A DNA stretch of 64,000 bases from Cordyceps javanica (Eukaryota; Ascomycota; Sordariomycetes; Hypocreales; Cordycipitaceae). The stretch is from positions 4,092,001 through 4,156,000 of the forward strand of contig JAAECO010000004.1 in NCBI GenBank assembly GCA_036850795.1, given 5' to 3'. The translations under genes were made by a program, and so were the position numbers. The notes under the pieces were generated by a model. That model saw only the letters and a program-made list of their open reading frames with translations, was not told the origin of the DNA and made no database searches. This document shows positions 35,905 to 47,653 of the stretch, one piece after another. How positions within the stretch are numbered: position 1 is the first letter of the stretch; every line of letters begins with the position of its first letter.

Positions 35905-37569
35905 CTAGTCCGCGTCGTCTTCGGCGGCACCACCAGCGGGTGGAGGTCGGACAGACTCTGGGTTATGTCGCCCATACCACCACTCATCTTCCTCTTTCAT
36001 GCCATCTTGGCGTATCAGATCGAGCATGACTTGCTGGTTGCGTTTAATATCTTGGGTGCGCGGGACAATCTTGCGTTCAAGAATAAGAGCCTCGGCGGTC
36101 GTGAGCCAGATTTGCTGTAGCACTGGCAGGTCGTGAAGAAGCTTGTCAGCCTGTTCGGGGTCCAGGGGCGCCATGGGAACATCTGCGGCTAGACTGGTAT
36201 GGAAAACCCAGTTGGGATCAAAGTAGCCAGAGTTGGTGGCATCAATTGACCCCGACGGGCTGCGCACCTTGTGGAGGGACTCGCTAAACGATGAGCGATG
36301 CACGGGACGGTCACCGCTCGTCGACCTTTTCCGGCCGAATCCTCGCAGCCCCGCGAGACGGGCTTTGGTGTAGGGTTCGGCAACTGGTTCCCTTGTCAGA
36401 CTGCTGCACCACACATCAACCGCCGCTCTTCGGCTGTTGTATCCCTTGATTTCCCACAACCTCTCCACTTGTCGCAAGCCGCCGAGGCACAGAATGGCAA
36501 CGTGCACCTCGTCAGCAGGCTTCTCGCGAAGATAACCCCGTAGAGACCTTTCGACACGGCCAACATATGTCGGGGGCCGCAGACGACGGCAAAACGATGA
36601 TATTACGAGAGGGAACACTTCATGTACTCGGAGAAGTGTCTGATCGTCGTACATGTCCATGACCTTCTTTTCAATGGGGTTAAGCGTATAAGGTTCACGT
36701 TGCAATCCGTGTCCATTGTCGTTAATGTACTCAAGGTGGAGTTTGCGATAGGTTTCGAAAAAGTGGAATACGGTGAAGAGTAAGGGGATGAGTCGACGGC
36801 GCATGATCTCGCGTTGTGGTGCGAATGCTTTCTGTTGCCCTTCAGTCTGTTGCAGGAAAATATCTTTGGTGATCCACTCGCACATAAGATAAGCCAGCTT
36901 GGCGGCGACGTGTAAACGATGCCATATACTGCAAAGAGAATGAAAGTTATAGTCGGTGGGGTTGGCAATGGGGTACAAGCGGAGAGCGTAGGCGGGAATG
37001 TGGTTTTCGACGTGGTATCGGACTATAGGGCCCTCGTTGAGGGTGATGAGGGTATGCCAGGACTTGGAGGCGAGACGTAGGTTAAGAACATCTGTCAGCG
37101 GGAGGGACGAGATGATTTGTATCTGCAGTTCGTTGGGCAGGGCGAGAAATAGCTCATCGAAAGGAATGATTTTGGTGGTGGGGTCGATGACGGCAGCGGG
37201 TCGAGATATGCCAACAGTTTCGGGTACAATGCCAGGAACGAAGCCAGGGACAGCCGTCTTGGAATGCCGTAAAGAGACGCGCTGTTTGATGCTGAAAAAT
37301 CGGCTTTTATCCTTCTTCTGCTCTACAGGCTTGCACAGGGCATCGGCAATCTTGGACTCGCGAAGAGGTAGAATGAAGGTTGACGGTGGCAATGTCGCTG
37401 GTGCGTGCACATTCGTCGAGGCTGCTGATGATGATGGCTTGCCCTCCTCTGTCTGTGGTCGGTTGGCGTTGAGCTGGTTGAGCTTTTCAAAGTAGCGCTT
37501 CGAGGCGAACTCTGTGATGTGTGGAGGGTCCATGGCGACGGAGCGCGCCGGAGTCTGTGTTTCGGCCAT
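35905..37569 (-). CDS. F-box protein, 554 residues
   Basis: Likely substrate adaptor of an SCF ubiquitin ligase. Single exon. I start at ATG 37569 (MAETQTPARS). The frame continues upstream to 37635 but only from a non-ATG codon. The F-box is near residues 140-185 (FLALPNELQIQIISSLPLTDVLNLRLASKSW). The following about 300 residues are helical with many aromatics (FHSLCSIWHRLHVAAKLAYLMCEW and others). There are no WD or LRR repeats, so the substrate-binding mode is unknown. A Ser/Arg-rich segment precedes the conserved end (DEWWYGRHNP). The C-terminus is acidic. The gene borders the long gene-free block. Confidence 0.85.
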   Translation of the reverse strand: MAETQTPARSVAMDPPHITEFASKRYFEKLNQLNANRPQTEEGKPSSSAASTNVHAPATLPPSTFILPLRESKIADALCKPVEQKKDKSRFFSIKQRVSLRHSKTAVPGFVPGIVPETVGISRPAAVIDPTTKIIPFDELFLALPNELQIQIISSLPLTDVLNLRLASKSWHTLITLNEGPIVRYHVENHIPAYALRLYPIANPTDYNFHSLCSIWHRLHVAAKLAYLMCEWITKDIFLQQTEGQQKAFAPQREIMRRRLIPLLFTVFHFFETYRKLHLEYINDNGHGLQREPYTLNPIEKKVMDMYDDQTLLRVHEVFPLVISSFCRRLRPPTYVGRVERSLRGYLREKPADEVHVAILCLGGLRQVERLWEIKGYNSRRAAVDVWCSSLTREPVAEPYTKARLAGLRGFGRKRSTSGDRPVHRSSFSESLHKVRSPSGSIDATNSGYFDPNWVFHTSLAADVPMAPLDPEQADKLLHDLPVLQQIWLTTAEALILERKIVPRTQDIKRNQQVMLDLIRQDGMKEEDEWWYGRHNPESVRPPPAGGAAEDDAD

Positions 37570-38388
37570 GGCGGGAGGGTTTTGCCGTGGCCTGTCGATG
37601 TTGTGTGGTCGGCTGAGCGAGCGACTAGGTAACAAAGTTACCTGAGGTGATGCCAGGACGGACGTCTATGTGGTGATGGGTGGTGCCGACGAGACGAGCG
37701 GCCAGGCGCAGGCCGGCTCGAAAGCGAATCTACGTTCGCTTCCTTACAGTTGGAGACGGAGAACCAAGGTGTTCATATTGGCCCTGCGCGGGGATAGACC
37801 GATTCGATATCAACCACAAGTCAAGGATATCGGCTCCGGCAATGCGGTCGAGGAAATGCAACGAATGTTCACGATACACGGGCTGCGGAGGAAGGGCTGA
37901 ATCACTGGTTTGATGATCGATGTTATCGAGCGGAGATGATGGTATCGGGCGGCGGGCGCGAGCGCGAGCGATGGCTAGATCAGACCAGCCTTTGATTGTG
38001 ATTATTGGGACCAGGCAGCGAAAAGAATGTTTGGCCGACTGAGCGAGAAAAGCTGTAAGAGACCAGAGTAGGTTTGAAGAAAGGAAGAGAGCCGGCTGCG
38101 CGAGACTGGCGGAATAGGTCGCTATCTATGTGAGGGGGTGTGCTGAATGGAGTACACACCAGAGACGCGAAACGAGACCGGCGGCGGAGGGGGAGAGGAA
38201 TCCAGATAAAAGATGGGGGCAATTCACCGAGCCTCTCGTTACGGTGTTGCTGTTTGTTGGTGGATGTGAAGATGAAAGAGAGCGGCGAACAAGTTCCCCG
38301 GCAGGTTTGGTGGTGGAAGACTTCAGAGTACGTGGGACTGGGGCTGGAACTAGGACGCTGGGCCAGAGCACTGGAGTGGGAAGCAGCG

Positions 38389-38416
38389 CTGCGGCGGCGG
38401 CGGCGGCGGCGGCGGC
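38389..38416 (+). repeat. (CGG)n microsatellite
   Basis: About nine uninterrupted CGG units lie upstream of the F-box gene. Translation in any frame gives homopolymer Arg/Ala/Gly, which explains the spurious open frames in this area. Confidence 0.9.
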
Positions 38417-40741
38417 GATGGCGAGCATACGCTGCCCGGAAAAATGCAGATGAAAAAAAAGATGGGGGAGACGAAAGGGGCGTGGGTGTCTGAATCTTCA
38501 ATGGGTGGGAGTGCCTATCACTAGCTGCGGGCAAGGTTGCGAGGCTCTCCAGGCCTTGCGCAGCGAGTGAGAGCATCAAGAAAAGGGGGGGTGGCAGCAG
38601 CAGCCCAAGGCGGGTCCAGCAGCACTGATAGTTACTCAGTAGGGTCCTTCAGCGGGCGCAACGCACCAAAAAACTGACCAGTACGGCCGTTAGCCGGCGT
38701 AATAGTGGGGGTGCGTCCAAGCCGGCCGGGCTCCCCCCTCCAGAAAAAGAGGCTCTCCCCCCTCTTCCCCATACTCGTTTTCCAAAGTACCAATGCTCAC
38801 TGCCGCCCAGCCGAAAGGTACAAGACTTGCCCGGCCTTCCAGCCCGCACAAAACACAGTGCGACAAGTGTCTGGCCTGCGTTTCCGGCTTGACCGTATTA
38901 GGATGTTCCGGCCGTGACAAGGTACGAGTCCCCTCCGACTGGTGGTACCTGTTCGCCGTGCGGCCCTCCTTTTGCTACAGTGCCAATGATGCGCCGCTGC
39001 AGCACTGTCTCGCAGCTCCGGTGGGCGTGGTCTCCAATTTAGCCTAAAGGGCCGGATGTCAGTCTTTACCTACCATTAATTACGTATCAATCAATATGCT
39101 ACTGTTGCGTTGCAGTGCCGCTACTGAGCACTGCAGTAGGTGTATGCTCATTGCCTACTCACACCACGGATATGCGCATGTCCTTACCTACCCAGTCTTG
39201 GCTCCGCCAACGACTCGGAGTATTATTGAGCGTTTGCTTATTACACTCCACCAACACTGCCTGCCCTGGCACCATCAAACCAGCCCTGCATCTGTGGCTC
39301 TTGTATCAATCGACCCTTTTTTTCCGCCACAACACCATGAGCTCCTCTTCTGAAATAATAGCAAAAAATTTCCGCGTCTGCCATACCCACCTTGAAAAGT
39401 ACTGAGTAGTTACAACTTATCTTGCCCAGCCCAATCCTTCAATCAAGAATACGTTCCGGCGCGGAATTTGCATCTGCGCAATGAAGCTCGCAGCATCGTC
39501 ACACACATTCAGATCCAGGCGGCATATCCTTTTGCGTCAAGGTTTAGTGCTCTATACGCAAATTAACACATGACATTCTAGACCCAGCTTAACAAAGTAA
39601 CGTTTCCCTCCATACTCCATCTCAACTTCCTGCTCGGCCCTTTTCAACGCATACAAGTACGCAAAACAAGTTTCATAGATAAGACAAGTCTTGCTGGCTT
39701 CGTGGTCATCTTTCAGATTTGTGAAAATTTTCTGTTGATAACAACATTAGCTCCTCTTGCCTCAATATCCTCCGCTATCACACCGCTCGACTTTCCAATC
39801 TCCCATAGTCCCGCTTCGGCGCAGTATGATAATGGAACAGTCGTAGCCACTCTACTTATTCGTATCAAATGATACGTCATCCTACAACATAATCAGTTTC
39901 ATTTACCAGTGACAAGGAAGTCAAGTAGAAAAAATTATTCGTCAAAACTTCACAGCCTACCATGTCCAACGCATGGCACGAGCAGGTAAAATTGCTTATA
40001 TCTCGGGTTTATACAAAGTACTGAGTAGTCAGGCACAGTCTGCAACTTTGGTGATGCAATAACATTTTCGCTGATAGACAAGGGTCGTCTTTCTCCCTTC
40101 TCTTTCTTCTACGTCGCTTTTGGCAATTCGCCTGGCGGTGCCATGCTACTACGTTTGTCTGCTACAGTCTTTTTGCGTTGCTATACGCCTTGCCCCTCCA
40201 ACAAGCAATGGAAAAGCGAGCAGTCCAAAAAAAGAAGAAAAAAACCAAGATAAGAAAGAGTAGAGAACAGAGTAGGATAGAATGACCCCTCTTGATTCAA
40301 CTGTCGGCCCGGCTTGGTGCAGCGTTATCTGAGAGAAGTATGGCGTCGGAAGCACGCGGTCGCTTCCACGGTATCGTGCCTATCGCCGTGCTCTCGGTGT
40401 TGATTTCCCGGAAGCGATATCCACAGCTCTCACGCCTCACCTAAACCAACACTTTTATCCTCTCTTTTCAGCTCCTTTTTCGCGTTTCAATTTTTTTGTC
40501 CTCTGCGCCAATCTATTTTTACCGGGGACATCGGCCCTGTTCGCGCATGGGCCCAGAAATATGTGCCATCTCGTGGAGCGGCAGATGCCGCCTATTCAAC
40601 TATACATCAAATATTGCTGCTACATGCAGCCTCCCAAAGATAACAGCAAGAGGAGAGAGAAAGGGAAGTAATCGCCTAAATTTTCCATGCAAATAAAATT
40701 CGATGCTTCATGGCGTGAGAATGCGCCACACCAATGAACTG

Positions 40742-40745
<4 letters not shown>

Positions 40746-40772
<27 letters not shown>
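40746..40772 (+). repeat. A27 homopolymer
   Basis: Twenty-seven consecutive A bases. An AATAAA lies about 50 bp upstream (40692). It may be plain slippage DNA or the tail of an old retroposed copy. Confidence 0.9.
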
Positions 40773-43718
40773 GACCACCACCACCATGAGCGGCCCTACT
40801 CCGGTCATTCTCCGCCGCGTCCGAACCTGTGTCTCAAGCGCCGTAGATCCGGTAGCAGGACCTTTCGGCACTGCAGACCAAGTTTGGACCTGAGCTCACA
40901 ATCATGTTCTTACCAAATCAGTTTTTTTTCCTGCACCTCGTTGTCATAAACATTCATATTGAGGGTCTTTTTTTTTTCCTTTTTTCTTCTCGGAACTTGA
41001 GAATCAAAGTCGCGCCATCGAACCGTATTAGCACCGCGATACCCCCGGAGAGGGACCAAAAACCAAACTGCGCCATGTAACCCTCCCTCCATCTCACGCC
41101 CAGGACAGGCACAATAAAAGACACCTGTCTTGGCTCCGACAACTGCCGCCTGCCATCTGCCTCTTCCCCACCACGATATTTGCCAATGCTAGATTGTTTG
41201 GAACTTTTCAAACCCTTTTACCACCATTGTCACCTTTTCTTATGCAGCTGACATGCCCGCTTGAAATTATTTCTGATGACTGCAGCAGCCGCGGTTATTT
41301 CTGCGACGTTGAACGCTCATCCGAACAACAAGATGAGAATGACTTTATCCAAGTGAGAGGCAGATTGCACTGTACTGCACCGTCTGTGCTGTGCCGAGCA
41401 ACAGCTTTTCCTCTTCAGCTTCACCGCGAACCAAGTCACAATTCTCAGCGGCTTTGTTCAGCGTGAGCAAAGTGTCGGGCCCTCCATTCACAATGATTAC
41501 TTGACAACTTGCTTGCTACCAGTGGTCTCAGCATCAACACGAATCAAACAACGTGCGGCCCGAAACCCACGTCACGAGAACCCGCCCCTCTCAGTCAACT
41601 TGGAAGTACAACATTTAAGACAGCGTAGAGACCGCACGCCTCATTTATTTTCCGAAACAACAATACGTCGTCTCAAGTGAAGAGAACTTTAACATGCTCA
41701 TTCCTGTCAACCCTTGGCTGGACAACAGACTGCTATAAAGTGCAATACACCCGGACGTGGCATTCCTGTCACCACGGGCCAAGATGAATGCATCTTAAAG
41801 CAAGAATAAACCCGCCACTCATTGGCAGTTGGAGCAAATCATCATGATCGCTCGCTGCGTGGGGAAATCCGGCCAGGCCGGCTGTCCCTTTCCTCTTCCC
41901 CATGCCACTCCATGTTATTGGGTAGCGTTCTGCGTTCCGTTGACCAATTTGCAGATCATCGGGCAGCTTCTGCTCTCCGCCCGCCCTTGGTCACCCAACC
42001 CTACTACGTACATCGGTAAGCGCTGGAATGAGGTCTTGCCGGTCGCGTATGCTCGATTCAGTCGAGGAGAAGAGGCCGGACACATATTACTGGTGGTCAT
42101 GCCCCATACCTATTTGGCTGTGATGTCGATGTTTTTCGTCTTATGGTGATTTTGGTGGAGCTTAACAAGTGCGCGGTGACGTCTATTCTGGCTCCATTTA
42201 TTACCCTACGAGGCCGTTAGGGGCTTTTTATATGATCTTAGCAAAGCCGTCAACGGTGTAGCCAGAAGTCTCGAGTCGATGCATATACTGGTGCCTATTG
42301 CATGCCGCATTGGCAACTTGTCTGGCGGTATCTGAGCCGGGCCAAAGATTGAGCCATATGGCAGGCTGGTCGAGGGTAGCTCCATACTTTGGCTATTAGT
42401 ACAAGCCTAGCTTGATCCCGGGATGAACCAGGCTAGGGGAGGCGACTGATGGGGCCGAGCAACCCTATGAAGGAGCTTTGTGTCATGGTATACTTTCTCT
42501 TCGCCTTCTCCATTTTCATCCCCTCCAGAACTTTGACAAATGCCTACTGTGATTGGAAAGGTTCCAATCTACTGGGCACATGCGCCAACACTATAACCTA
42601 CCCGCTACGCTGGTATCTCGATGGAGTCCCAGTCTCCATCCATCTTCCAGTCTACTTGCCGAAGTGACCACGCAAGAGTCGATCGTGGCGCGATAGGGGT
42701 TACTAAACCCACTGTTATGTTGCAAGATTAGCCCTCAGTGTTGCCGTTACATGGAGGAATAGACTTTGTTGTTAATGGGACACTGAATGAATCTAACTTT
42801 GTAATGGCCCGTTGTGACTGGCCCGAAGAGAAGGATATTTCAACACTCTTCTCCAAAATTTCGGCAGTTCAAATTATGGCAAAACCTTCCACGCCAATTC
42901 ATCGCTACCTTGGGTGGCATTGAGATAAACCCGCTACATTGCACCCGGGGGAGGCGTTGTGGAAGTTGTGGTACGTGGCCGTTGCATCCGGTACGTAATG
43001 AGCTGTAATGGGCGTCCGAATTGGGCAACTCCTGTACGTTTCTCCGTCGGCTAAAGCTGGGGTACTGGACAGAGACGCGGCGCCTCTCCGGGGCATGCAG
43101 GGCTCGGTTTTCGAAAGCGACGAGAATAGAAAGGAACAAGCAAGATATGTGGGGCCTGAACTCCATTCACCGAGAGCAATGCAGATATCGCAGTCCGTAG
43201 CAACAAAGATATTGTTCAGTTGTCACGAGGCGATTGTCCATGGATTTTGCGCTGACCTGGGCGGATTCTATGAAACAAGGCTGCGCAACTTGCTAGCGAA
43301 GCCCCTCGTGTCATCACTACGGCCGTCCGGGCCGAATTGGTGTCGTCGCTTCTCGATCTGGGGGCCGCATGGGGATATTCGCGGCGGTATTGAGGGGGTG
43401 GTTGATTGGCTGGGGGCAAGGCTGGGCACTGCTCGCTCGGTGGTGCTGCTGCGGCGGCTGAAAATGAAGAGTCCACGCGGGGTTTGTTAATCAAACTGCA
43501 AAATGGCTCTGGTGTTGCTTGGTCTGAGTAGACTGCAGAAAGGGGCAAGACAACACAAGAGGCCGATATGCCGATTACCATTGGTCCTTTGTTTAATCCT
43601 TCAAGAGGTAGAGGTTCAAGTGTTCGAGACTTGAGCACCTATTTCGCCAACGGTGGGGTACAGTGTTTTTATATGCGGCGACTGGCGTAGCGTTTGGTGT
43701 AGATTAATGATACAAGGG

Positions 43719-43743
43719 TCGCGGCGTGCGGCGTGCGGCGTGC
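43719..43743 (+). repeat. GCGGCGT 7-bp tandem repeat
   Basis: Three adjacent copies of GCGGCGT or its rotation lie in the gene-free block. Simple repeat. Confidence 0.75.
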
Positions 43744-44712
43744 CGGTATCGTGACCAACGTAGGAAGTATTTGTGAAGAAGACTGGATAAGGTGATGGTA
43801 ATGGTGATGATGGGCTGTCACAAAGAATCTCAGAGGCCTTGCTCGGTGCGAATCGACTCACAAACGGACCTCTTGACTTGACAGCTGGCAGCTTGCCGCC
43901 CACCTAATTAGATGAGTAGTCTTGAATCGTACGCTGTTTGACCTACTTCTTGGCCTAACCTACTACACATTTCAAAATTTGGCTCGCATGTCAACACTCA
44001 CTCATCATTCCACCTCTTCTTCCAAAACTACCATCGTGCTGTCCCGACTCAGCAGTTCTTCAGTATCACCAAGTCCTTCAACCAGGACGCGCCTTTTCCG
44101 TCCCGTCCCTGACGCCTGGCCCGCCACGCCCGTATCAGGCCCTCCCCAATCACACCATCTTTGTCCAGCGCCTCCCCCCTCTCATTACCTCTCGCCTCTC
44201 CACCAGCCAGTGAGCCTCTGCGCGCCGCCGATCCGTCCTGTCAGCCCTTAATAGTTTAGCAGCCGAGCCCTTTTTGCAAACGTCGTGTTGGATACCATCA
44301 CCCTCATCAGGAGCTCCGATCCCAGCGCACGTTGGCCGCATCCCACCGCGGGACGCTCTTCGCTTCCGTATTCTTACTTTCGTGATAGGTAGCTCTACAC
44401 AACCGCGCGCACGCCCATATCGGTCTTCTTTTCGGGCCGCCAGGCTGGTGGAACCGTCGCTCTGCCGTGTCCTCTAACCAAAAGTTCCCCCGCTGCTCAA
44501 CATCGCTCCGTGCTCCTGCTTTCATGCGCCGCAGCTTGTACAGTCACTTGGCCAAGCGCAGCTCGAGTACAACCCTGTCCGCATACTTTTTTTCTTCTGC
44601 CACAAATTAGCTTTTGACTGCATCTGAACCCTGCGTGCGTCTTCGCTCACCCCCCAAACGATCCTGGAACTCCTTACCACTCCCCGCCCGTGGTGTTGCA
44701 GTCGTCGTGGTC

Positions 44713-45700
44713 ATGGATCCAGACTCGGTCGCTCCTCGGTCTGATGCCGCCGAGTCGGACCATCTACCGGCCATCGCCACTACTCACCTGGCCCGCTTTG
44801 AATTCAGCGACGAGGGAACAAAGATTCTCATGGTTGAGTGGCAGCCAGACGCCGACTCCACTGGTGCCGCCGCGCCGTGTCCCGACTCCGGCCCCTTGAA
44901 CTCTGATCACGCGCAGCCTCGCGATATCCCACGGCCCGATACGCATGCCGGTTGGGAGGTATCCTGGCCGGGAAAGTCTACTTTGCTGCCCGCACGAGAC
45001 GCAGATCAAGATGGCAGCAAACGCCGAGTGTACTTTCTCTTGCCCGAAGATGTCGCTATACCGCCAACCGTCACCATCGCTCGCCGCGGCCGGTCCAGTT
45101 TGACATTGAAACCGCTGCCTGCCATTTTCCCACCAGGCTTTGATGCAGAGCCTGGTTCGCGAGGTGTGCTTCACACTCTATGGGCAAAGAAGCGTCTACG
45201 AGAACTGGATCGTGAGATGGACGCCGAGATGAGGGCCAACTCTGAAAGTGTTGGACTCCAAATGGCTTATTCTGAAAAGCAATGGATCATCGAGACCTTT
45301 TTAACACCACCAGCCCCCAAAATGACGTTCCCTCTCTCGCCCGTTTCCCCCATCACCGGTCGACTCGGCGAGAAACTCAAAGGTTTACGCTTGGCAACGT
45401 CACCCGACGACTTGCTACCCAGTCCAACCGGTACGCCAAGTATTCATTGATAGGAGCTCTAGCAACTAATCCGCAGCAGCCAATACGTTTATGGGATCAA
45501 ATGCTCCCTCACTCACATTGTCCCCCGACGGAAATGATATTGCTGTGCCTTCCTTTGCACCAATGTCACTCAACGCCGCTGCGCGAGGCGACTTGGCCGG
45601 GCCCAAGAGCCATCAGGCAGATACAGAAGACGACCTATTTGCATTGCCCATGAGCCCACGCTCTCCAGATATAAAGAGGAACCCCTTTGGTGTTTTCTAG
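44713..45700 (+). CDS. Unknown two-exon protein, 313 residues
   Basis: I recognise no named domain. Exons are 44713-45430 and 45477-45700 (46-nt intron, GTACGC donor, AACTAAT branch, CAGCAG tandem acceptor). An N-terminal globular half opens HLARFEFSDEGTKILMVEWQ, then WEVSWPGKSTLLPARD and RRVYFLLPEDVAIPPTVTI, which look like beta strands of a compact domain. A helical segment follows (GVLHTLWAKKRLRELDREMDAEM). A Ser/Pro-rich tail holds several SP/TP sites (PLSPVSPITGR, ATSPDDLLPSPT, LSPDG, MSPRSP), the type of sequence phosphorylated by Pro-directed kinases. The start ATG follows a frame that opens at 44614 without another ATG. It is probably conserved in filamentous ascomycetes, but I cannot assign a role. 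Confidence 0.8.
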
Positions 45701-46195
45701 TGTCGCCACTAAAGGCTAGTTACAGAAACGAGGTGAACGATGGCGCGGTCTCGGCTCAACAAATAACGATCTCCCATGAACAGCGTTGCTTTCCCCCAGC
45801 TCTCTCTGTCCGTGACTAGGCTTCAACATATCGCCTTGCGCATTGGACAAAGGACTACGCGTTTCTCCCTGTGAGAACGCACAAACACGTTTAATAGATG
45901 CGGCGCGCGGTACGGTCCTCGCGCGGATGAGATTTTTCGATAATAGGTGGACGAGGGAAAATTCGGAGGAATGAATGAACAATCAAAGAATCGCAATTGT
46001 TCCACTATTCCTGGACATTGAGTATGAGAAACAAAGGAGGATATAGATGTCGCTGTCATAATATGTACATACATTTGCGAGGATACTGGAATAGTCTTGT
46101 CTGCCAGTTACCAAGGACCAGCCATGTCGTTTCAACGGTAGCCTTTATAATATCCACCGCACCCCATTCTTAACACGATGAGCGACATTTTCTGT
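45701..46195. other. Convergent intergenic region 0.5 kb
   Basis: 3' ends of the unknown gene and VPS37. Nothing else seen. Confidence 0.5.
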
Positions 46196-47130
46196 TCATC
46201 GCCACCCTCCAACACGCCCCTCGTCCCACCTCTCCTTTCTCTCTTGCCTTTGATAGTACAGCACCTTTGCCTCTCGATACCCCTTTACCCACTCCGCCAC
46301 GTCCCTCTCCGTCAGCAGCTGCCCTCCGCCGTCTCCTACGTCTCCGCCTCGCCCGCCGTCCAGGAAGCTGTCCTCCATGGCCTGGCACACCTGGGCCTGC
46401 TCCTGCACGCCGTGCGCGAGCGTCTGGTACAGAGCAGCAGGGGAGAAGGGCGCCAGCGCGTGGTCCATGTCCGACTGCCGCTGGCGCCACTGCCGCTCCA
46501 GCGCGTGCGTCGACAGCAGTTGCGCCTGCGTCGCCGACCGCGCCCTGGCCAGCCGCGCCCCCAGAGAGCTCACCTGCGTGGCTAGCTCCGCGTTGGAAGA
46601 CAAAGCCGACGACAACGCCGCGTGCGAGTTGGTCAGTGAGGGGTGCGCTGCTGCCGGCGCGTGCGTCAGCGCCTGCAGCATCGCCGGGTTGGCGAGGATT
46701 GCGGCCAGGTCTTGGATTCTGCAGGAAGGAACGGGAGTTAGTCTCAACTGATTCAAGGCAAACCAAAACCAATGCCAAAGAGAATTCAATATGGGAAACG
46801 AGTAACGCACGACTTGTCCTGCAGCGTCTCGGGCAGCCAGCCCTCTCCCGGGTCGGGCATCGGCTGCGGCACTTCCAACTGCTGCTGCAGCGCACCCGTC
46901 GCCGCCCCGTCTGCATCGACTACCTGTGCCTGCTGCAGCGGAGAAGGCTCATGGGTGCTGTAGCCGGCGTATGCCGGATGCTGCTGCTGCGGCGGAGGCG
47001 GCGGAGGCGGCGGCGGCACGGATCCATCGCCGCTCGTGCTGGGCGTGGTCATGCGGCTCGCCTCGTGGCTGCCTGGTTTCGGCGGTGGTGCGGGCGGCGT
47101 GGCGCCCTGATCCGAGTGGTATCCGGACAT
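46196..47130 (-). CDS. VPS37: ESCRT-I subunit Vps37 (Mod(r) domain)
   Basis: Subunit of ESCRT-I, which sorts ubiquitinated membrane cargo into multivesicular endosomes. Exons are 47130-46811 and 46718-46196 (92-nt intron, GTGCGT donor), giving 280 residues. The N-terminal third is disordered and Pro/Gln-rich, including a run of nine Pro. The Mod(r) helical domain follows: LPETLQDKSIQDLAAILANP, HPSLTNSHAALSSALSSNAEL, ERQWRQRQSDMDHALAPFSP and VAEWVKGYREAKVLYYQRQERK, ending DEGRVGGWR. It is G+C rich, so the other frames are open and misleading here. Confidence 0.9.
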
Positions 47131-47653
47131 GTAGTTTTGTTCTGCAAAATTCCTGCACGTACGAATATAGTATGTTCTCTTCTCGGCTGGTTTATGTGCT
47201 ATACGAGAGAGTGTGGGATTTGTAAATGCTGATGTCTAGAGAGTGAGAATGCTGTTTGAGGTTTGGATGTTGGAGGTCGGCGCGGCGGTCTTGGCACGCG
47301 TGGGGCCCCGGCGGCCGGCTTGCTGGTCCAGTGACAGTGACTGGTGCCACGCCAACCATCACCACCGAAGAACGATGAATAAAGATGCAGTGACTAGATG
47401 AACGGGTAGACCCAAACTGGTTCTGGCTTTCTTTGTATGAGAAGATTATATCAGAACTAAACTGCGAATCAAATAGATCCATCAAAAGTAAGGGAAAATA
47501 TTACACAAGACTACAAAAGTCTTCTTCAGCATGACGCAAAAGATTTCATGTCCCTTGTTACATTCTTGACCCGCGTCCTCTACTTTTCGCCCCTTCCCTC
47601 CATCCTGAAATATGTGAAAAAGATGCAGCTTCTTTCATCGCATCGAGGACCTA
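47131..47653. other. Intergenic 0.5 kb
   Basis: Between NUP84 and VPS37, both on the minus strand. It should hold the VPS37 promoter and the NUP84 3' end. No gene seen. Confidence 0.45.

Larger units (their letters stand above)
37570..44712. other. 7.1-kb stretch with no supportable protein gene
   Basis: Between the F-box start and the unknown gene at 44713 I find only short frames (under about 200 codons) without domains, conserved splice chains or codon periodicity I trust. The part from 37.6 to 38.6 kb is probably the F-box promoter and leader and includes a CGG run. The part from 43.9 to 44.7 kb is C/T-rich and probably the leader of the next gene. In between are an A27 run, pyrimidine runs, a GCGGCGT repeat and two copies of AAAGTACTGAGTAGT. 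There is no sign of transposon coding sequence, tRNA or rRNA. Confidence 0.6.

Noticed and set aside
37980..38579. 199-codon minus frame with Arg run
   Set aside because: Produced by the CGG microsatellite and C/T-rich DNA; no homology-like pattern and no ATG context or splicing support.
41829..42149. 106-codon plus frame with hydrophobic stretches
   Set aside because: No conserved motif; length is within chance for this base composition.
43008..43638. Opposed 160- and 140-codon frames in the gene-free block
   Set aside because: Neither shows a domain, composition bias or splice partner, and they overlap antisense.
43600..43640. GGTTCAAGT-like B-box of a tRNA
   Set aside because: The box lacks the required following CC, and no cloverleaf or A-box is found upstream.
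46170..47232. Several overlapping frames on both strands (up to 321 codons) across VPS37
   Set aside because: High G+C keeps other frames open; only the minus frame that gives the Mod(r) domain is supported.
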